Origin: Gammaproteobacteria bacterium
GTDB taxonomy: Bacteria > Pseudomonadota > Gammaproteobacteria > Methylococcales > UBA2780
Assembly (NCBI GenBank): GCA_003646305.1
Contig: QNFJ01000135.1
Location: 1 to 6,088, forward strand
Reading direction: 5' to 3'
Length of the DNA stretch: 6,088 bases
A program made the translations under genes and the position numbers. This document shows, piece after piece, positions 1 through 6,088 of this stretch; positions within the stretch are counted from its first letter, which is position 1; the number at the start of each line of letters is the position of its first letter. The notes under the pieces are model-generated. The model worked only from the letters and a program-made list of their open reading frames with translations. It searched no databases and was not told the origin of the DNA.

Positions 1-1
1 C

Positions 2-163
2 AATGACTATCTGGAAGGAAATAGTGGGGTAGATACGCTATTTGGTGAAAAAGGGAAAGATCGTCTTTTTGGAAATAGTGGAGATGATTTTCTCTATGGC
101 GGGGATGATGATGATTTGATCGATAGCGGTGCTGGATCGGATCAGCTTTATGGAGAGGGAGGC
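2..163 (+). repeat. RTX nonapeptide block 1 (six units)
   Basis: Six consecutive nine-residue units are read in frame, including VDTLFGEKG, KDRLFGNSG and SDQLYGEGG, followed by ADTFVF, the usual exit from an RTX beta-roll. The left edge cuts the array, so more units may lie upstream. Confidence 0.9.
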
Positions 164-3100
164 GCTGATACGTTTGTTTTTCGTCCTGGAGATGGAGGAG
201 ACCTTATTAATGATGCAGATGGCGGTGATATTGTCCGGATTGATGCCTCTGTAAATCAGGTTAATGTTTATCATACGAGAAGTTTGAGCGGTACCGCTTA
301 CTTTGTCGTCCAATATGGTCAAAATGATGGAGTTGTTATCAAAGGAGGCAATGAAAATTCAATAAAAAGATTTGAATTTTCTGATGCGAGCCTGACAGGA
401 AGTGAGCTGATAAAGCTAAGGGCAGACAGCTCCATTAGCCGGGTTCTCGACCAGAGTGGGAGTGCGCAAGGTGGAGAATTTGCAGATTCACTGGTTGGAA
501 GTGGGGGTGATGATGAATTGCGCGGTGAAGTGGGTGATGATGTGCTGGTTGGTGCGGCAGGTAATGATCTATTGTACGGTGGAGCGGGCACCGACTCTTA
601 TCGTCTTGGACAGGGAACCGGGCGAGACACCATTTTTGAGCTGGCGAATGATACAAGCATTATTAAACTGTATGAAAGTGAAGAATTGATTGATCTTGAA
701 TATATACACCATGGAGACGATTTGTTGATCGCACTCCAAAGTGGCGTGGATAGCATTAGGATAAAAGATTTTTACCTACATGATCAGGTTTTGCGTATTG
801 AGGATGACCAGGGTGGTTTGCAGGTTGTTACGAAAGAAGCAGTTCCTAATGAACAGGCCTTTGTGGCGGCAAATTCGGTCGCTATGCTGCGTAATCAGTA
901 TTTGGATAATGTTCAGAATTATTACCGGAGTTTACTAAGAGCCCATGCTTATCTTCCGGAGAACGAAGGCAGGATGCTAAAGGAGTCAATAAGTTCATAC
1001 GGAAACACATTAAGAAAGTATCACGTAGATATTAAGGTGGTTGATAAAAATATTTTAGGATCATTCCCGGACAATCTGACGGAAATAGTTACGAACACAG
1101 GGCAGACGGAAATACGTTCGGTTGAGGTGACAGAAAAAGTATCCGGTTCGGCAACCTATACACCTGTGTATTCAGACTCTATTGCCTTGTTAACCAGTGC
1201 CATGGAAAGTCTTGTCGTTAACGCGGAGCAAGCTTACAAACTTGAGCAATTAATTTCTGAAATCGAAACTGTTAGAGCCGAAAATTTACAGCCTGTTTAC
1301 GGGGGCGATGAGGTTTTGAATCCTTTTACAGGGCAATCTGGGGAGAGTGTCACGGGCTTTTGGAATGGGTCAGCTGTGCTCTCAACCTTTAATGTTAATC
1401 GCCAGTTAAGTGTGATTGATCACAATGTTACTTTAAATGTTCTTAATATTGATGGCGCTAGTGAAGGTGACACGATTAACTTAGGAGATCACCTCTTTAG
1501 TGCTGTTGATGGCGGGGATGGAAATGATGTTATTAATGCGATAAAGCAGTTGCGGCCGAGAGGTGGTGCCAGCCTTTATAGCGACCCCAATGTTGGAATA
1601 GAATTACCAAATTCCAATCGTGTGATAAACAGCTCCGCACCTGGAAGTTTCCTAAGTGGTGGTAATGGGGATGATACATTAATCGGAGGTTTTTTGGATG
1701 ATGTTCTGGTGGGAGGAGCTGGGGCTGATCATTTAGAAGGTGGCCCCGGCAATGATACTTACGTTGTTCTTAATTCAAGTGGTTCGGATGTTATTTTTGA
1801 TGATGGCTGGATCACACCTGGTCGTGCTCAAAATGATGTCATTCAACTTCCTGATGGGGTCACGTTATCAGATTTGTCTGCCAGTTGGGGGCAGCGGATA
1901 CATAAAAGCTATTACATGGGTGATGGCTTTGAAGAAAAGCTGAACATGTTGCATACAAGTTTGCAGCTAAGCTGGGGGAGTGGTGATAGTCTGGAAATTG
2001 TATTGCCTCATTCTGATCAACGTGCCGGTTTTGGGATTGATAAAATTCAATTCTCGGATGGAACAAGTGTCTCTTTCGAAGAGGTAATGGTGTTGGCAGG
2101 TGCTAACTCAGATGTTGACCCTCACTTATCAGGTAATACCTTGCATGCAGATAAAACACTTTACGGTGGTGCGGGAGATGATCAGCTTACGATCAGCATG
2201 GAGCTTGTAGGTGGAGAAGAAGAAGGAAGAGGAGAAGATGAAGATGGTCTACCGTATGCGTTTATGGATATCTGGTCGACGGGAGGAAAAGTTGTGGGTG
2301 GCGAAGGACAAGATGTTCTGAATGGATCTGATAATCATGATGTTTTGATCGGTGGCGAGATGTTTCTGGACTATAGTACGGACGATAGGCGTACTCCGGG
2401 CGGTTTGTGGGATGCAGGGAATATTTACAACGGTGGTTTGGGCAGTGATCTTTTGTGGGCGACAGCAGGCAATGACCGATTTGAATTTGATTTAGGCGAT
2501 GGACGGGATTGGGTAACGGATCTGTTACACGATCAGAGTTATTTTTTCTATGGAGATGAGCCATGGCATAATTGGCGGAATCAAGATGTGGCCGCTGTTC
2601 AGCCAGGGCATATGAGTCAGTTGCTGGCTGGTCAGGACACGTTAAGTTTTGGTGCAGGGATTTTGGCATCGGACATAACGGTTGGAGAAAACCACGATAA
2701 TCTGCTTTTCACTCATTCAAACGGGATTGACAAAATCACTTTTGAAAACTGGTTTATTGCAGAAATTAATCAGCTCAATCGCGTGGAATTTTCCGATGGA
2801 ACGATTTGGGATGCTGTGAAGCTACAAAGTTTGATTGATGGTGAACAGACCAATCATGCGCCAGTTGTTACTAATCCACTCTCTGATACGTCTACAGCGG
2901 AAGACAGCCTGTTTACGTTGACTTTGCCCGCCGATAGTTTCTCTGATGAAGATATAGGTGACATACCTGTGTTGAGCGCGACGCTGCCGGACGGTTTGGC
3001 ACTGCCAGACTGGTTAAGCTTTGATGCCAGCACCCGAACTTTTTACGGTACACCTAGTAATGACGAAGTGGGTTCGTTGAATATTAAGGTCAGTGCAATC

Positions 3101-4354
3101 GATAATGATGGCCTAAGCGCAAATGATACGTTTGTATTGGCTGTTAATAACACTAATGACGCGCCGATGTTGGTGAACGCTATCGTTGATCAATCAACTA
3201 ATGAAGATGCGCTATTCAATTTCGGCTTGCCAGCGGATATTTTTGACGATATTGATGCCGGGGATCATCTCGCTTTGAGCGCTACGCTGGCAGATGGTAG
3301 TGCACTTCCTAGCTGGCTCAATTTTGACGCATCAACAGATACGTTCAGTGGAACACCCAATAATGATGAGGTCGGTTTACTGGATATCAAAGTAACTGCG
3401 ACAGACAGCGATGACTTGAGCGTAGCCGATACGTTTGCGTTAGCCATTAACAACACCAATGATGCTCCGGTCGTTATCGGATCTGTAGATGATAAAACAC
3501 TACTCAACGGTGATAATTTCTCCTTTGCTTTGCCAGACAATCTTTTTAGCGATGCAGATGCGGGGGACAGCCTAAGTTATTCGATTTTGAAGGCGGATGG
3601 CTCTCCGCTCCCGGCCTGGATGGATTTTGATCCACAGACATTGCTTCTTCGTGGGGATACGCCCAGTTCTGCAACGGGTTTTGATGAGTTGCAACTTATT
3701 GCAACGGACCAAGATGGGCTTTCAGCCGTCATTCCATTCAGGTTAACGTACAGTCAGCCCCAATCAAGTAGTTCTGTGTGGAGCTCTAATTTTTGGGGGC
3801 AGGGCCTTTTGTGGGGGAGTTCACAATCTGAAGCGTTGTTTGGTCAGTCTGGACGAGACTTTATGTATGCTGGGTCAGGTGATGACACGCTTCATGGAAT
3901 GGGTGGAGACGATTTTCTCTTTGCGGGAGTGGGCAATGATGAGCTAAATGGCGGTACAGGTGATGACCGGCTGTATGGTGGCTCAGGTGATGATTTATAC
4001 CGTTTTAATCTGAGTAGTGGGCGGGATACGATCCTTGACAGTGGAGGAGATGACAAACTGATTTTTGGTGCAGGAATAGATAAAGAGGCACTTTGGTTTA
4101 GTCGCTCAGGTAATGATCTGTTGATTGATACGGTTGGTGAGGACGGCCATGTGGCGATTAAAAGCTGGTATCGAAATAATCGCTCTCAAATTGAGGAAAT
4201 CAGCACCTCGGTGGGGGATGTTCTCCAAAATAATCAGGTTGACCAGCTCGTACAGGCAATGGCCGCTTTTTCACCACCCGTTAGCGGCGTACTGAATTTA
4301 TCGCCCGAGGAGCAAAATCAGGTGGAGTCGGTCATTGCGGCGGGCTGGCAGTGA
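2..4354 (+). CDS. Large RTX repeat protein with cadherin-like domains, type I secreted (5' partial)
   Basis: Secreted calcium-binding RTX protein; 1450 residues are visible and the frame is open to the left edge, so the start is missing. The first in-frame TTG at 116 lies inside an RTX repeat and is not a real start. Order of parts: RTX block (2-163), beta linker; RTX block (482-589) with an RTX-associated domain containing DDLLIALQSG; unrecognised partly helical region (857-1483); RTX block (1643-1750); interrupted RTX region (2132-2488); three cadherin-like domains (2852-3751); Ser/Trp-rich linker; final RTX block (3827-3988); C-terminal secretion region to the TGA at 4352. Nonapeptides follow GGxGxDxLx and in this family bind calcium after export, driving folding outside the cell. 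The downstream HlyB-like gene is the likely exporter. Function may be adhesion or matrix-related, because cadherin-like domains are present and no enzyme or pore-forming domain is seen; this is inference. The RTX and secretion assignment is firm, the biological role is not. Confidence 0.93.
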   Translation, partial: NDYLEGNSGVDTLFGEKGKDRLFGNSGDDFLYGGDDDDLIDSGAGSDQLYGEGGADTFVFRPGDGGDLINDADGGDIVRIDASVNQVNVYHTRSLSGTAYFVVQYGQNDGVVIKGGNENSIKRFEFSDASLTGSELIKLRADSSISRVLDQSGSAQGGEFADSLVGSGGDDELRGEVGDDVLVGAAGNDLLYGGAGTDSYRLGQGTGRDTIFELANDTSIIKLYESEELIDLEYIHHGDDLLIALQSGVDSIRIKDFYLHDQVLRIEDDQGGLQVVTKEAVPNEQAFVAANSVAMLRNQYLDNVQNYYRSLLRAHAYLPENEGRMLKESISSYGNTLRKYHVDIKVVDKNILGSFPDNLTEIVTNTGQTEIRSVEVTEKVSGSATYTPVYSDSIALLTSAMESLVVNAEQAYKLEQLISEIETVRAENLQPVYGGDEVLNPFTGQSGESVTGFWNGSAVLSTFNVNRQLSVIDHNVTLNVLNIDGASEGDTINLGDHLFSAVDGGDGNDVINAIKQLRPRGGASLYSDPNVGIELPNSNRVINSSAPGSFLSGGNGDDTLIGGFLDDVLVGGAGADHLEGGPGNDTYVVLNSSGSDVIFDDGWITPGRAQNDVIQLPDGVTLSDLSASWGQRIHKSYYMGDGFEEKLNMLHTSLQLSWGSGDSLEIVLPHSDQRAGFGIDKIQFSDGTSVSFEEVMVLAGANSDVDPHLSGNTLHADKTLYGGAGDDQLTISMELVGGEEEGRGEDEDGLPYAFMDIWSTGGKVVGGEGQDVLNGSDNHDVLIGGEMFLDYSTDDRRTPGGLWDAGNIYNGGLGSDLLWATAGNDRFEFDLGDGRDWVTDLLHDQSYFFYGDEPWHNWRNQDVAAVQPGHMSQLLAGQDTLSFGAGILASDITVGENHDNLLFTHSNGIDKITFENWFIAEINQLNRVEFSDGTIWDAVKLQSLIDGEQTNHAPVVTNPLSDTSTAEDSLFTLTLPADSFSDEDIGDIPVLSATLPDGLALPDWLSFDASTRTFYGTPSNDEVGSLNIKVSAIDNDGLSANDTFVLAVNNTNDAPMLVNAIVDQSTNEDALFNFGLPADIFDDIDAGDHLALSATLADGSALPSWLNFDASTDTFSGTPNNDEVGLLDIKVTATDSDDLSVADTFALAINNTNDAPVVIGSVDDKTLLNGDNFSFALPDNLFSDADAGDSLSYSILKADGSPLPAWMDFDPQTLLLRGDTPSSATGFDELQLIATDQDGLSAVIPFRLTYSQPQSSSSVWSSNFWGQGLLWGSSQSEALFGQSGRDFMYAGSGDDTLHGMGGDDFLFAGVGNDELNGGTGDDRLYGGSGDDLYRFNLSSGRDTILDSGGDDKLIFGAGIDKEALWFSRSGNDLLIDTVGEDGHVAIKSWYRNNRSQIEEISTSVGDVLQNNQVDQLVQAMAAFSPPVSGVLNLSPEEQNQVESVIAAGWQ
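482..589 (+). repeat. RTX nonapeptide block 2 (four units)
   Basis: Four units are seen: ADSLVGSGG, DDELRGEVG, DDVLVGAAG and NDLLYGGAG, followed by TDSYRLGQGTGRDTI. This exit is typical of RTX arrays that lead into the haemolysin-type calcium-binding related domain. The following segment (about 590-835) has the DDLLIALQSGVDSIRIKDF pattern of that domain. Confidence 0.9.
1643..1750 (+). repeat. RTX nonapeptide block 3 (four units)
   Basis: Four units are seen: GSFLSGGNG, DDTLIGGFL, DDVLVGGAG and ADHLEGGPG, then NDTYVVLNSSGSDVI as the array exit. A degenerate unit (DGGDGNDVI) occurs upstream near 1510. The following beta-rich linker ends near 2092 after a FSDGTSVSFEEV motif. Confidence 0.88.
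2132..2488 (+). repeat. Interrupted, degenerate RTX region (block 4)
   Basis: Short RTX pieces (LYGGAGDDQLTI, VVGGEGQDVLNG, DVLIGG, YNGGLGSDLLWATAGNDRFEF) are separated by non-repeat insertions. One insertion is an acidic Glu/Asp-rich segment near 2213-2250. The array exits into DLGDGRDWVTDLL and then a beta domain with NLLFTHSNGIDKITFENWF, ending near 2837. It is less regular than the other blocks and probably holds fewer calcium ions. Confidence 0.75.
2852..3457 (+). repeat. Tandem duplication of a 303-nt cadherin-like domain
   Basis: Two adjacent units, 2852-3154 and 3155-3457, are each exactly 101 codons. Roughly 60% of residues agree by eye, including LPAD, LSATL.DG.ALP.WL.FDAST.TF.GTP, NDEVG and NNTNDAP. 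A third, more diverged domain of about 98 residues follows (3458-3751) with LPAWMDFDPQT and IATDQDGLSA. The pattern is that of dystroglycan-type cadherin-like (CADG) or He_PIG domains, which are Ig-like folds in surface and secreted proteins, sometimes linked with calcium or carbohydrate binding. The identical length suggests a relatively recent internal duplication. Confidence 0.85.
3827..3988 (+). repeat. RTX nonapeptide block 5 (six units)
   Basis: Six uninterrupted units run from SEALFGQSG through DDTLHGMGG and NDELNGGTG to DDRLYGGSG, then exit into DDLYRFNLSSGRDTI. It is the most regular array in the protein and lies nearest the C-terminus, where RTX proteins usually place the block that nucleates folding after export. 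Confidence 0.92.
4202..4351 (+). other. C-terminal type I secretion signal region of the RTX protein
   Basis: The last 50 or so residues follow the final RTX module and contain a predicted amphipathic stretch (VDQLVQAMAAFSPP), a short linker and a second helix-like part (SPEEQNQVESVIAAGWQ). Type I substrates carry an uncleaved signal in the final 50-60 residues that engages the ABC exporter. The assignment rests on position and composition, since such signals have no strict motif. The next transporter gene supports it. Confidence 0.65.
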
Positions 4355-4403
4355 CCGGCTTGGGATGATCATTTTATTTCTATAACGCCCTGTTAACGGG
4401 TTC

Positions 4404-4409
4404 TATAAT
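4404..4409 (+). promoter_or_regulatory. Candidate -10 box for the toxin-antitoxin cassette
   Basis: A perfect TATAAT lies 33 bases before the antitoxin ATG. No good -35 is seen at the usual 16-18 base spacing (the best is TATAAC at 4381). An imperfect inverted repeat with AGG/CCT arms (about 4418-4432) lies where transcription would start and could be the operator for antitoxin autoregulation. The -35 weakness keeps confidence moderate. Confidence 0.45.
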
Positions 4410-4428
4410 CAGGACCTTTTAAGGCTAC

Positions 4429-4434
4429 CTAAGG
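4429..4434 (+). promoter_or_regulatory. Ribosome binding site of the antitoxin gene
   Basis: CTAAGG ends eight bases before the ATG at 4443, a good distance for translation initiation. It supports that start over any later one. Confidence 0.6.
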
Positions 4435-4442
4435 TTGTCATT

Positions 4443-4712
4443 ATGCATATTAAGTTCTCTGAAGATGTGGTTCCCCTTTCAGAACTGAAAGTTAATCCGG
4501 GAAAGATCTTGAATCGCGCTAAAAATTCTCAACGGCCTATTCTTCTTACCAGCCGAGGAAGAGGCGTCGCCGTAGTACAGGGGCTTGCTGAGTTTAAGGA
4601 GAACGAAGAGAAGCGAGAATTTATGAAGGCGATTACTCAAGGTCTCATTGAGATTAAGGAAGGAAACGAATTAGAACTAGATGAGGTAAAAAAGAAACTA
4701 GGTCTTGATTGA
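4443..4712 (+). CDS. Phd/YefM-family type II antitoxin
   Basis: An 89-residue protein resembling prevent-host-death (Phd/YefM) antitoxins. The N-terminal half (residues about 1-55) carries the DNA-binding fold signature: VVPLSELKVNPGKILNRA, then RPILLTSRGRGVAVVQGLAEF, matching the family pattern of a beta strand, helix, and G-R-x-A-V-V hairpin. The C-terminal part is charged and helical (KREFMKAITQGLIEIKEGNELELDEVKKKLGL), as expected for the toxin-wrapping tail. In this family the protein binds and neutralises a RelE/ParE-type toxin and represses its own promoter. Its TGA abuts the toxin GTG with no gap, so the pair was translationally coupled. The reading frame looks intact, although the partner toxin is broken. 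It may persist as a solitary antitoxin, perhaps acting as a regulator or anti-toxin against a related module elsewhere; that is inference. Confidence 0.85.
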   Translation: MHIKFSEDVVPLSELKVNPGKILNRAKNSQRPILLTSRGRGVAVVQGLAEFKENEEKREFMKAITQGLIEIKEGNELELDEVKKKLGLD

Positions 4713-4958
4713 GTGAAAATCTCTATTTCCAGTTCAGCCGTTAATGATCTTGAGTGTATTCAAAAGTATTACGAGGAGGAAGAGGTCTGCCGAGTTGGTG
4801 ATCGGTATATCGTCTCAATGATTGCCCATAATCAAACTTTGAAGGGTAACCCGGATATTGGAAGAGTCGTCCCGGAGTTTGGCGCAGCGAAAGGTTGCTT
4901 GTCCTACCGGAGTCTAGAATTTAACGAGTACTTTAAAGTGAGCACTATCAAGGAGTAA
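4713..4958 (+). pseudogene. ParE/RelE-family toxin remnant with internal deletion and frameshift
   Basis: The GTG start follows the antitoxin stop directly. Codons 1-57 match ParE-like toxins well: MKISISSSAVNDLECIQKYY, VGDRYI, then NPDIGRVVPEFG. Family members then continue for roughly 29 residues with a RELIHPPFRIVY-like strand and a VRVW strand before ending RSERLLxLP. Here that middle part is absent. At 4883, directly after the VPEFG codons, another frame reads RSERLLVLPESRI and stops at TAA 4922-4924, restoring the family C-terminus. The 81-residue open frame instead runs on into unrelated residues to TAA 4956. The lost part holds core beta strands and usual active-site residues of the fold, so the product is very likely inactive. 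A deletion of a length not divisible by three explains the data; a sequencing error of one base cannot account for the missing segment. Confidence 0.82.
4950..4955 (+). promoter_or_regulatory. Strong ribosome binding site for the transporter
   Basis: AAGGAG lies six bases before the TTG at 4962. It decides the start: no in-frame ATG is near, and the TTG places 11 residues ahead of the conserved D-x-G motif, close to the HlyB arrangement. The site lies inside the out-of-frame tail of the broken toxin gene. Confidence 0.8.
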
Positions 4959-4961
4959 CGC

Positions 4962-6088
4962 TTGCCACACACCACGGAAGGTCACACCAAAATAGATACG
5001 GGTCTTTTATGCCTGGTTAATCTAGCTCGGCTGCACAATTTGCCGGCTGATGCAGATCATTTATGCCATGCTTTTGGGGATTCGGGCAAACACTTTTCAG
5101 AGCGTGAGATTATTCTCGCAGGACGAGAACTTGGTCTAAAGGTTCGTGGTCACGATAGCCAATGGGAGCGTTTGCAAAAGACGGCATTACCGGCAATTGC
5201 GCAGCATCAGGATGGTCATTGGGTAATCATCGCTGCGTGTGATGAGGACAAAATACTTGTTCATGATCCACTCGAAAAACGGCCACTGACATTACCTCGC
5301 GAGCTTTTTGAGAAGGCATGGAGTGGACGCCTTATCCTTGTGACTCGTCGAGCTTCACTCTCTAATTTGGGCGGTCATTTTGATTTTAGTTGGTTTGTTC
5401 CGGCCATTATCAAATACAAGAAACTGCTCACTGAGGTGTTGATTGCCTCGTTCTTTTTACAGCTCTTTGCACTACTCACCCCACTCTTTTTTCAGGTCGT
5501 TATTGATAAGGTTTTAGCACATAAAGCGTTAACAACGCTGGATGTGTTGGCGATTGGTTTTCTAGGGCTTTCGCTGTTCGAAGTGGTGCTGGGTGGTTTA
5601 CGAACCTACCTGTTTTCGCATACGACCAATCGGGTTGATGTGGTGTTGGGTGCAAAGTTGTTTAAGCACCTGCTTGCACTGCCAATCAGCTACTTTGAAG
5701 CGAGGCGTGTGGGTGATTCGATTGCGCGGGTACGGGAGTTGGAGAATATCCGTAATTTTGTTACCGGCTCTGCGCTAACGCTGCTGATTGACCTGTTCTT
5801 TACCTTTATTTTCTTCATTGTGATGTACTACTACAGCCCAGAGCTGACTTTTGTGGTGCTGGGTGCGATCCCTTTTTATATTGTGCTTTCTATTTTCATC
5901 ACACCTATCTTACGTAAACGGCTTGATGAAAAGTTTAACCGAGGGGCTGAAAATCAGGCCTTTCTGGTTGAATCAATCACGGGTGTCGAGACACTCAAAG
6001 CGATGGCGGTTGAACCGCAGATGCAACGGCGATGGGAAGAACAATTAGCCGGTTATGTTAAGGCCAGTTTTCGTTCTGCAAACCTTGG
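4962..6088 (+). CDS. HlyB-like type I secretion ABC transporter (3' partial)
   Basis: The inner-membrane ABC exporter of a type I secretion system, which with a membrane fusion protein and an outer-membrane TolC-type channel moves RTX proteins directly out of the cell. The window gives the first 375 residues. Residues about 1-130 form a C39 peptidase-like domain: KIDTGLLCLVNLARLHNLP, LPAI, GHW and VHDP. The catalytic Cys of true C39 peptidases (D-C-G) is Thr13, while His86 and Asp102 remain, so it should bind substrate rather than cleave it, as in HlyB. The transmembrane domain follows, with FFLQLFALLTPLFFQVVIDKVL (about 164-185), LPISYFEARRVGDSIARVREL (about 240-260) and FNRGAENQAFLVESITGVETLKAMAVEPQ, all closely HlyB-like. 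The ATPase domain lies past the right edge. The TTG start is chosen from the AAGGAG site. The upstream RTX protein is the probable substrate; hlyD-like genes may follow. Confidence 0.95.
   Translation, partial: MPHTTEGHTKIDTGLLCLVNLARLHNLPADADHLCHAFGDSGKHFSEREIILAGRELGLKVRGHDSQWERLQKTALPAIAQHQDGHWVIIAACDEDKILVHDPLEKRPLTLPRELFEKAWSGRLILVTRRASLSNLGGHFDFSWFVPAIIKYKKLLTEVLIASFFLQLFALLTPLFFQVVIDKVLAHKALTTLDVLAIGFLGLSLFEVVLGGLRTYLFSHTTNRVDVVLGAKLFKHLLALPISYFEARRVGDSIARVRELENIRNFVTGSALTLLIDLFFTFIFFIVMYYYSPELTFVVLGAIPFYIVLSIFITPILRKRLDEKFNRGAENQAFLVESITGVETLKAMAVEPQMQRRWEEQLAGYVKASFRSANL

Noticed and set aside
116..118. TTG at 116 as start of the RTX protein
   Set aside because: The frame is open to the left edge and the codons before it encode clear RTX nonapeptides, so it is internal.
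2..589. Short DNA repeats as a CRISPR-like array
   Set aside because: The repeats are in-frame nonapeptide codons with degenerate DNA sequence and no constant repeat-spacer arrangement.
2262..2669. Antisense open frame of 135 codons
   Set aside because: It lies wholly opposite the RTX coding sequence, has low-complexity Pro/His/Arg composition and no start signals; it is a shadow frame.
3265..3540. Antisense open frame opposite the cadherin-like domains
   Set aside because: Its composition mirrors the sense repeats and no ribosome site is seen; it is a shadow frame.
4384..4402. Rho-independent terminator after the RTX gene
   Set aside because: CCC and GGG around GTTAAC form only a three-pair stem with a bulge, and no T-run follows; a terminator cannot be supported.
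4713..4958. An intact 81-residue ParE-like toxin
   Set aside because: The open frame is continuous, but its last 24 residues match nothing in the family, and the true family tail is found in another frame right after the break.

Overview
The window shows three gene blocks, all reading on the + strand: the 3' part of a very large RTX (calcium-binding nonapeptide-repeat) secreted protein, a small Phd/YefM-ParE type toxin-antitoxin cassette, and the 5' part of a HlyB-type ABC transporter for type I secretion. Moderate GC, an RTX protein with cadherin-like domains, and a HlyB-like transporter next door suggest a marine or environmental gammaproteobacterium. This is inferred from protein style only, and no genus can be named.

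Positions 1-4354 are one open reading frame that enters from the left edge; its true start is not in the window. It encodes 1450 visible residues. RTX nonapeptide blocks are each followed by a beta-rich linker domain, so the protein is built from about five compound modules. Between modules 2 and 3 lies an unrecognised region of about 209 residues. Between modules 4 and 5 lie three cadherin-like (CADG/He_PIG type) domains, the first two being an exact-length 101-residue tandem duplication. The protein ends with a C-terminal region typical of uncleaved type I secretion signals. No catalytic or pore-forming domain is visible in this part.

Positions 4355-4442 are an intergenic spacer with a perfect TATAAT -10 box and a possible operator. 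Positions 4443-4958 hold an intact Phd/YefM-like antitoxin, followed without a gap by a ParE-like toxin gene. The toxin gene is broken. Its first 57 codons match the family, but the middle is missing, and the conserved family C-terminus (RSERLLVLP) survives in another frame directly after the break. The 81-residue open frame is therefore a frameshifted remnant, leaving the antitoxin probably without a functional partner.

From 4962 to the right edge runs the transporter, starting at TTG behind a strong AAGGAG ribosome binding site. It has an N-terminal C39-like domain without the catalytic cysteine, then the first membrane segments; the ATPase domain lies outside the window. The RTX protein is the likely substrate of this transporter. 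The toxin-antitoxin cassette appears to have been inserted between exporter and substrate genes and then decayed. I did not find convincing evidence for a wholly new system; the broken toxin-antitoxin cassette inside a secretion locus is the most unusual feature.
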